Below the pieces are notes generated by a model, which worked only from the letters and a program-made list of their open reading frames with translations, ran no database searches and was not told where the DNA came from. The position numbers and the translations under genes are program-made. From Theodoxus fluviatilis (Eukaryota; Mollusca; Gastropoda; Cycloneritida; Neritidae): 20,000 nucleotides of DNA. Of the stretch, positions 1-7,336 are shown piece by piece (the stretch's first letter is position 1; each line of letters starts with the position of its first letter). Location of the stretch: contig JAWQFJ010008114.1 of the NCBI GenBank assembly GCA_034096865.1, forward strand, positions 172,501 through 192,500, given 5' to 3'.

Positions 1-1079
1 ACATTAAAGCAAGCCATTTTCATCCATCAGTGTCATGCGAAGGATTACGCCAAACTTTACCACGTGGCGATGTTTCCAGACAGACCAAGCTATTTCTGGA
101 AGTTCTGCTGAGACCTCTGTCTATCATGGCATTGATCATTGAAGTCTGTGTGACGAGGGATTACCCTTCATCAATGCAGCGGGGGCACCGTGAACAGCAT
201 TCCTAGAGACACAGCGATTCGATGTCGGCGCATGTAATGGATGAACTATTTCAGGAGACTTGGTCTGGATCACTTACTTCGTCCTAAAACAGGTCCAGTT
301 ATGAGTGGGAAAACATTTTTCTTGGGGATGACTATATGATTTCAACTGTACTCAACTGAGAAAAGAATATTTTCGCGGAGAGCTTCGCTGGAAAACACCG
401 ACGAAATGAGCTGAAGATTTTCTTTGTGGTGTTATCAGCTATTATTCCGCGCGACCTTCTATGGTTAGCACTGATTCACAAAGTGCAAACACACAAGTAA
501 TAGCAATCACACCCACTAGACTATTCTTAGATTTTGATTCTGTCGCTCTCCTGCTGTTTACTTTTCGTTAGTAACATCATATATATAACCAGTTCCTTCT
601 AGAATGTGTATATCTGAATCCTTGAATGCTTTTAAGATTGTTGTATTATCACAAAGTGCAATGAACGGCCTTCAGTATGATGTTAGGATTATTATGATGT
701 GAGCAGTAGTTAATTATTCATGGCTGTTTGAATACTCATGCACTGAAAACCAGCACTTAGGAGAAAACGGCTTTTGAAGCGGGCAGACAAAACTAAACTC
801 TCTTTCCAACCAGAGTTTACATAGAACAACCAATTTCATTGGCTTTTGGCTCAAAGGAATTACTTCAAAGGCCATTAAGAATGTACTTTAGTATAAATGA
901 GAATCTTCAATTTACAGTTATACCACACACTACATAGATTTGTTTGCAAGTAGGGCAGAATCAGAATGACAATGGAGTTGTGCTTTATGCGAGAAAACGA
1001 AGGGGGGTGGATGGGGTGTTGTTAGATTTTTAAAAATCAGTTTTACGGTCTTTCTGTTGACATTAAAACAACTTTTTTC
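1..1079. other. Unassigned flank, no gene seen
   Basis: I see no open frame of useful length, splice-bounded exon or recognisable repeat here. The base composition is AT-rich and ordinary. A CACGTG E-box palindrome lies at 61-66, which is too common to call functional. The stretch could be intergenic or part of an intron of a gene starting outside the window. Confidence 0.5.
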
Positions 1080-1101
1080 GGGGGTGGGGGTGGGTGGGGG
1101 G
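1080..1101 (+). other. G-quadruplex-forming run
   Basis: Four guanine runs of 5, 5, 3 and 6 bases are separated by single T bases. Single-base loops are known to give very stable parallel G-quadruplexes. The run directly abuts the TTAATTAATTAA-to-TAA tail of the LINE that follows, so it marks the 3' insertion border of that element. Confidence 0.75.
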
Positions 1102-1108
1102 TTAATTA

Positions 1109-1167
<59 letters not shown>

Positions 1168-1183
1168 CAATAATAATAACAAC

Positions 1184-1214
<31 letters not shown>
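1102..1214 (-). repeat. (TAA)n microsatellite, LINE 3' tail
   Basis: The tract begins TTAATTAATTAA and continues as TAA units with occasional TAC, TAACAA and AAC interruptions up to about 1214. On the minus strand it reads (ATT)n directly after TGAATAAACTATT, the usual way a CR1/L2-type LINE ends with a short-unit tail instead of poly(A). It is therefore best read as the 3' tail of the element at 1215-2220. The poly-leucine frame it produces on the minus strand is not a gene. Confidence 0.85.
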
Positions 1215-2220
1215 GTTTATTCATACGCACATACCTTCCCTTAACAGGCAAGCTCATGGCGTTTACAATCCAAAGAATCAACACTCATACAACCACTCAA
1301 CACCACATTCCTACAAAAACTCACACACTACACACATAAACAAAAACAAAAAAAACTCAGATCCAGTAGAACAAATAGAACAAACTATATAATATACACA
1401 GCACTTGCAGGCCTGGTCAAATCAAGTAAGGCGAAGCAGTTCAGCGGGAAAGGCGGATCGGAAGAGGTGGGTCTTTAGAGCAATTTTGAACTGAGGCAGT
1501 GTCAGAATGACGGACTGAGAGAGGGAGACTATTTAAGGTTACAGGTCCAATAATAGGATAAGGCACGCTGTCCTTAAGTTTTCTTGTTACGGCGGGGGAC
1601 CTTAAGCATTCTAGAGTCAGCAGCTGAGCGTAGAGATCTGGAGGGCGTCTATACTGCAAGAATTTCTGTAAGAGCGTGTGGTGCCGTGAAGCACACAGTA
1701 GCAAGTTTATAATCTATCCTCTGAGAGATGGGGAGCCAGTAAAGTGTATGTAGGAGTGGAGAGACATGGGTACGCTTGGGACATCGAAAAACTAGTCTAG
1801 TAGCACAATTCTGAACTTTCTGGAGTTTGGTAAGGAGAGTGTCGGGGATGCCAGCGAGAAGAGAGCTTCCATAGTCGAGACGAGACAGAACAAGTGATGT
1901 GATGACCGTTTTGGTGGCCTGCTGAGAAAGATAATGACAAATGGTACTAATTTTCCTTAGCTCATAATATGCTAACTGACAGACTTTGTTGACATGATAT
2001 CTCATTGACAGATCATCGTCAAACATGACGCCTAAATTTTTAACAGACTGACAGAAGACAATGTCACTGTGACCAATGGTTCGTTTGAGGGCCTGATCCG
2101 ATTTGCCTCCGCCGCCCATCAGGAGTGCTTCAGTTTTTGAGTCATTGAGTTGGAGATTGTTCCGGGTTTGAAGCCCGAAACTCTCAAAATATATGCAGTG
2201 ATTGTTCAGCCTTCTGAAAA
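1215..2220 (-). mobile_element. Truncated CR1/L2-like LINE, RT C-terminus
   Basis: Read on the minus strand, this is the distal part of a non-LTR retrotransposon ORF2 plus 3' UTR. Landmarks in order are LQLNDSKTEALLMG (2119-2160), LGVMFDDDLSM, YYELRKIS, SLVLSRLDYGSSLLAGIP, KLQKVQNCATRLVF, LYWLPISQRIDYKLATVCF and, in a shifted frame, FKIALKTHLFRSAF ending at a stop at 1422-1424. This order is the known end of the reverse transcriptase region in CR1, L2 and relatives; the endonuclease and RT catalytic core are absent. At least two frameshifts (near 1650-1680 and again near 1490-1600) break the frame, so the copy is dead. Upstream sequence is lost near 2220, typical 5' truncation. Clade placement is from memory of motifs, so CR1 versus L2 versus Rex1 is open. 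Confidence 0.85.
1422..2213 (-). pseudogene. Broken LINE ORF2 C-terminal remnant
   Basis: This is the coding part of the LINE above. One minus-strand frame is open from about 2210 to 1650, beginning with a CIYFESF-like stretch upstream of the LQLND motif. A second frame carries roughly 1700-1441 and a third the final PQFKIALKTHLF segment. The switch of frame while similarity continues shows indels rather than separate genes. No residue of the YADD polymerase centre is present because that part would lie beyond the truncation. No promoter is visible, and no product is expected. Confidence 0.8.
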
Positions 2221-2262
2221 GCGTAAAATCTCAAAATTGCCACAGTGACCCTCATAAGTGGA

Positions 2263-2419
2263 GGGGCGCGTTGCTTACGTTAGGAACCTTGCAGGATATT
2301 GCGAGGAATAGACCCAACTCAACATGTTTCAACATTATGAAAACAGGTGTAAAGGCAGTCAAACACATGTTGACACCAGCCTATTATTTGCTATCTAGGT
2401 AGGCGGAGCAACCAGCCCC
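2263..2419. mobile_element. Fold-back MITE-like element, copy A
   Basis: This 157-bp segment starts GGGGCGCGTTGCTTACG and ends in a sequence whose complement starts GGGGCTGGTTGCTCC. The outer 50-60 bases on each side are imperfect inverted repeats, so a single strand can fold into a hairpin. The same sequence recurs at 8171-8334 (inverted) and 17238-17389. Shared blocks are AGGAACCTTGCA, AAAGGCAGTCAAA and ATGTTGACACC. Small size, terminal inverted repeats and dispersed copies fit a non-autonomous DNA transposon. No target-site duplication is clear. The short open frame across it is a by-product. Confidence 0.7.
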
Positions 2420-2880
2420 TAAACCTGCTGTATCTCTATTTGACCGAAGTATCAGACCCATGCACAATGGAAGGACTGGCCCCATATTTACATTCAGATG
2501 GAAGCTCGCTATTAGTCACGTGTTCATTCGCGTGGATGACGATTTGATCCCTTTGCATGAGTCAATGCAATGACTGAAATCAGCATTTGAATACTTTTCC
2601 TGGTGAACGTATCCCTTACTGCTTACCAGGATTCAAAATGACACTTTCGTTTTAAGTCGTCCACTCATGATAAGCGTCCCATTTTGGGTGCTCATTGGCA
2701 TGATTCATGTCCAACGCCAAACCAGTGCTCCGTTCTAACCCAGGAAAAAACAACTCGATTGGGCATCATCTGATTGCCCTGAAATGAGCCATTAAAGCCG
2801 TGTTGAGATAAACATTCAATTGGAAGGGGGTGAGAGAATGTTATTACTTTGCCAATAACGCTACATCAGACTCAATGTGA
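2420..2880. other. Unassigned intergenic stretch
   Basis: Nothing coding or repetitive is recognised. The composition is near balanced, frames are closed by stops, and no microsatellite longer than a few units is present. Confidence 0.5.
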
Positions 2881-2883
2881 TCC

Positions 2884-3060
2884 TCGTTACGGCTGTTGTT
2901 ATCACGGGGAACACGGCGGGGTATTAAGGCACCCCGTGGTCTCCCAGTCAGAACCGTCTCAGTTCCGAGGGGGACCAATCTCGCCATTGACGTCACTCGA
3001 GATAGACTGGCCAGCAATATGGCCGCCATGCAAACAGTGTTATCAGTCCGGACGATCGAA
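2884..3060 (+). promoter_or_regulatory. Possible promoter-like patch (CCAAT, CRE, YY1-like)
   Basis: CpG dinucleotides are locally enriched. A CCAAT box lies at 2974-2978, a perfect CRE palindrome TGACGTCA at 2988-2995, and a YY1-like ATGGCCGCCATG block near 3018-3029. A 6-bp stem (CGGGGT at 2917-2922, ACCCCG at 2931-2936) lies just upstream. These motifs are common in animal promoters. The patch is about 1.1 kb upstream of the first coding exon of gene 1, so it could serve a non-coding first exon. Several overlapping open frames here on both strands reflect GC content and resemble no known protein. Confidence 0.25.
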
Positions 3061-3289
3061 GAAGACCTCCCAAGCTTTGTTGCTGATAAAACTTGTCCCT
3101 GTGAAGACCTCCCCCGTCCCGCTCTCTCCCTGTCTAGCCCCTTTCTTTCTTTATGATCGTTGCAGTTCCAGTCTAATTCGGGCCCCACAGTCCCGTCAAC
3201 TGCTCTGCCCAACTGCTAAAGGAGCGTTTCCTACTTTTTACCAATTTCTTGTGCAAACCAACGAAGTTCCAGTGATGCTAAGTAACTGA

Positions 3290-3720
3290 TTTTTAACAGT
3301 TTGTTTGATTTGCAAACGTGTTATAGAAAAGGCATGTAAATGCATGTGAACGTGATATCTTCTCAGTGATTGAACGAATAACTCAACAAACGAACGAACT
3401 GTTAAAAGTAAACCCCCTCAATTTTTACGTAAACAAACAATGCTTTGGCTGTAGTTATCCTGTTACTTTGTAGAACGCACACCCCCCCCCCCCCAACTTT
3501 GTTGAACACGGCAAATTTCTTTTCGTGAAAAATATATCTATTTGATGGATTTAATTTACACACTGGTTTTCTCATTTATCTAACCTAAGCGAACACAAGG
3601 AAAAATAAGTAAGCAAACAAGCAAACAAATGAACGAACACACAAACGCATTAATATAAACAAGAGTATGCAAACAAACAAACAAACAAACAGGTTCGCAA
3701 GTGAGTAAACAAGTGGGCAA
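3290..3720. repeat. Degenerate AAAC/GAAC-rich tract with poly-C run
   Basis: The stretch is rich in CAAA, GAAC and AAAC words. It contains a run of 13 C at 3482-3494 and a clean AAAC array at about 3670-3691. It is a simple-sequence region with no gene. The C run could form an i-motif, or a G-run on the other strand. Confidence 0.6.
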
Positions 3721-3971
3721 GCAGGCATGTCAGCCGGCCACCCGGCGAACAAACTAACAAAATACGCAACGGTGCCACTTTCTCCTTTCGACTGAAATGT
3801 TGCACCCGCACGTGGCAATCTACTCTTTCGAAGACCTGACGTGTCTTGTCGTGAGGGAGGTATCTCGTACCAATCATACTTGGCTATTTTCCCTCGTGAG
3901 GCTACCCACATGTTTATCACTCGACGTCGAGCAATGGTTAGAAAAGGAAACGTGTCTCAACACGGTGCAGC

Positions 3972-3979
3972 TGACGTCA
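3972..3979. promoter_or_regulatory. CRE palindrome upstream of gene 1
   Basis: TGACGTCA is the full cAMP-response element consensus, bound in animals by CREB/ATF proteins. It lies about 200 bases upstream of the gene 1 start codon, a normal distance for a proximal promoter. Function is inferred from position and sequence only. Confidence 0.3.
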
Positions 3980-4130
3980 CAGGGTTGACACAGAGGTGGA
4001 GGACAGCGGTCCTGGAGAGAACGACAGCTTCGTTATGCAGACAAAGTCTAGAACTCATAGAGAGCGGCCAGACACTTTCTCTCGTCTGCTTCGCAGACCG
4101 GTCCTTCGACTACAGGGCGCCCAGGAGATA

Positions 4131-4142
4131 TATTTTTTCCAG
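4131..4142 (+). other. Possible 3' splice site or TATA-like stretch
   Basis: TATTTTTTCCAG is a short pyrimidine tract ending in AG, 32 bases before the gene 1 ATG. It can be read as a splice acceptor, in which case the first coding exon follows a non-coding exon. The overlapping ATATAT could instead be a weak TATA element, but that would leave a very short 5' UTR. The acceptor reading seems somewhat more likely. Confidence 0.3.
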
Positions 4143-4174
4143 TGAGAGAAAAAGCAAAAAACAGTTCTGCCACC

Positions 4175-4261
4175 ATGGTCCGTAAAAAGATCGTCATGCT
4201 GCTGTTTCTCTTGTCCGTGTGCCACTACACTCGCTGTGACTCCACGCCCACCTCTGCCTCA
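4175..4261 (+). CDS. Gene 1 exon 1: signal peptide
   Basis: Twenty-nine codons running from ATG to a donor GTGAGT at 4262, phase 0. The product starts [20 protein letters not shown] and continues [10 protein letters not shown] basic n-region, a hydrophobic core of about 10 residues and a polar end make a standard signal peptide; cleavage near C21/D22 is plausible. The exon is followed by the 4.1-kb first intron. Confidence 0.75.
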
Positions 4262-5622
4262 GTGAGTACGGGAAGAATCGTTTCAGGGAAAAGTCGGGGC
4301 CATGTGTAATATTCATCAGATCGTCAGCTTCTGCTACGATTTCACGTGAAACTACACTTGCATGCGTCTTTAAGCAAATAGTGTATCTCTTCGACACAAG
4401 TAATCCTTCGAATATTTCATTTATTTATTAGTACTGAATGGCTATGGAAGTTGGTGCATATGTGCAGGCTTGCATGCGTGCGCGTGCACATAATTAATCT
4501 TCATGTCAGTGTTTTTCCCCCAAATGTATTAAGAACCATTCAGACAAATGTTAGTGCAAGCATTGGACGACCGACCATCTTTTATGAATCGAAGTAATTT
4601 GACATGGTTTGGAATCAACAGGAAAGTGCATGCCCTCGTTGTAGTGTACGTTGCACAAAATGATAAACTCCGTAACGCCTGTGTAAAAAAAGCAGCCATT
4701 GCTACAAACTGCGTAACGCCTGTGTAAAAAAAAAGCAGCCATTGCTACAAACTGCGTAACGCCTGTGTAAAAAAGCAGCCATTGCTACAAACTGCGTAAC
4801 GCCTGTGTAAAAAAGCAGCCATTGCTACAAACTGCGTAACGCCTGTGTAAAAAAGCAGCCATTGCTACAAACTGCGTAACGCCTGTGTAAAAAAAGCAGC
4901 CATTGCTACAAACTGCGTAACGCCTGTGTAAAAAAGCAGCCAATGCTACAAAGTGCGTAACGCCTGTGTAAAAAAGCAGCCATTGCTACAAACTGCGTAA
5001 CGCCTGTGTAAAAAAGCAGCCATTGCTACAAACTGCGTAACGCCTGTGTAAAAAAGCAGCCATTGCTACAAACTGCGTAACGCCTGTGTAAAAAAGCAGC
5101 CATTGCTACAAACTGCGTAACGCCTGTGTAAAAAAGCAGCCATTGCTACAAACTGCGTAACGCCTGTGTAAAAAAGCAGCCATTGCTACAAACTGCGTAA
5201 CGCCTGTGTAAAAAAGCAGCCATTGCTACAAACTGCGTAACGCCTGTGTAAAAAAGCAGCCCTTGCTACAAACAGCACAGGGAGATAGATCCAGTGCCCT
5301 TCCTGCGATTTTCATCAGAAAGGTTTTTTTCCTTTCCGTAGGATATTCATATGGCCGGGACATTGTAAGAAACCGAGTGACGATTAAACACAAAAATTCA
5401 CTGACTTTGACAGATATAAATCATGTAAATACCGTACGGAATGGTCGAATCATAACTTTGATTAAAACAGATGATAATCTTGCAGTGGATTTGAAAACTC
5501 TGCTAAATATTTACACTCTTATATCTTTTATGACCGTATACACGTTCAATTGACTGTTTGAATGTTTAGGATACTTGGGGGAGAAAAGGTCACAGCAGCC
5601 TTTCAATTATACAACATGCACG

Positions 5623-5680
<58 letters not shown>

Positions 5681-5706
5681 CACACACACACGCTCATACG
5701 CACGCA

Positions 5707-5760
<54 letters not shown>

Positions 5761-5786
5761 CACACACACACGCTCATACGCACGCA

Positions 5787-5845
<59 letters not shown>

Positions 5846-7120
5846 TCTGACATGGCCCTGTTCCTCTTCTGCCTGCTTTTGATGACTCTCCTACGCCTTC
5901 ACTGTGCAGAGGAACTAACATGTAACTTTGGAAGACTGCAACCAGGGCCACGAAGATCCCACTTTATTTCTGTCATCATCGTCGGTTAACCGCTCACTCT
6001 GTATTGAATTGCCCCGACCGAGTCATTCTCTTAATAGTGTGAACCTGATATATCGACAGGTCATCCCCCTTTGAAATATTCGCTGCCAATATTACCGCTA
6101 TGAAATGTCCATACGTCAAAGCAGTGACGGCGATGAGGAGAGGTCCTACGAACCCAGAGCGCCAGGCGGTGACCTTGGTGATGAGAGAGTATCCTGGGAT
6201 TGCCAATGAGAGAGTCGTACTGTGAGGAACGAGGTGGAACTGAAAGCAGGCAGCATCGCGCGTCAGCTGCCACCTCCCTCGCCCCAACACCAGGGAGAGC
6301 GCTGGGAGGTGTCATGGCGGGAGTCACGTGGAGAATGGAATGCAGTTTTCATGAGGATGATCGATGAAATTAGACTCAAGTGTGAACTTCTATCTCGGGC
6401 CTCCTCTTGGCGCTCCTTTCATCGGCAGCGAGCTGCATGAAGGGCCGAAAATTCCCGAACGATGGCAGAATGCCCCGAAACCTTTTTCCTCTCCTCCCCT
6501 GGTATGATCGCTCCATTTCACGCATGCCAAAGTTTCCATCTGGGAGCTTTGAATCTACGTCATCGTTAGGGCCTTTTTACGCCTCAGTCTCGCAATAGAA
6601 TATCGAGCTGCAGGATGGAAGATTAGCAGCCCGTAGTTTGAAACCCCGTTCTATTACACGCAGTTTTACTTCTGGCCATTGGAGCGTAGCTCTGATATTC
6701 ATAGCCTTGTCATCATCATTGTGTCGCCTTTCGTATTCATTTTTGCTAATAACTGGAGCTGCATGGGTCTCATATCATCCGCTGGAATGATATCGGTCTC
6801 GTTGCTTGACACATTTGCTATCGGATGTGTTAACATTTTGACAGAAAAGGCAGTATATAGCAAAGAAATGCAATGAAAATACCCTTTTTTGTCAGACAAA
6901 CAGATGCATTGTGAAGTATGAAGTGGATGTATTGTTGGGGAGGGCGTGTGTGTGCTTGAATAAATGAGGTGATAGTAATTCACACTGGTTAGAGCACCAG
7001 GCAGATACAAGACCCATAGGGTCTTACTATTCTTGCGTAATCCTTGCCATATACTGCTGTCCACTTACGTGATGCTACAGCCCTCTCTTGCTGCTGGTGG
7101 TGCAATGTTTTTACGTGGTA

Positions 7121-7160
<40 letters not shown>

Positions 7161-7301
7161 TGTGAGTGAGTGAGAGAGAGAGAGAGAGAGAGAGAAAAGA
7201 GAGAGAGAGAGAGAGAAAGAGAGTGAGAGTGAGAGAGAGTGAGAGAGAGTGAGTGAGAGTGAGAGAGTGAGTGAGAAAGAGAGAAAGAGAGAAAGAGAGA
7301 A

Positions 7302-7336
<35 letters not shown>

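Noticed and set aside
1102..1284. Poly-leucine protein on the minus strand
   Set aside because: Translation of the (TAA)n LINE tail.
2844..3289. Overlapping frames of 86-146 codons on both strands
   Set aside because: They overlap one another, match no known domain and are explained by locally higher GC and few stops; a promoter-like patch is more plausible.
3841..4185. 114-codon frame reaching into gene 1 exon 1
   Set aside because: Out of frame with the signal-peptide exon, without domain similarity; the Kozak ATG at 4175 in the other frame is far better.
4665..5273. CRISPR-like repeat array
   Set aside because: Units are contiguous with no unique spacers, in a eukaryotic intron with no cas genes; it is a minisatellite.
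5562..5951. Thr-His and Cys-Val repeat proteins over the CA array
   Set aside because: Pure products of a CA/TG microsatellite; the same happens at 15631-15921, 18694-19070 and 19813-19998.
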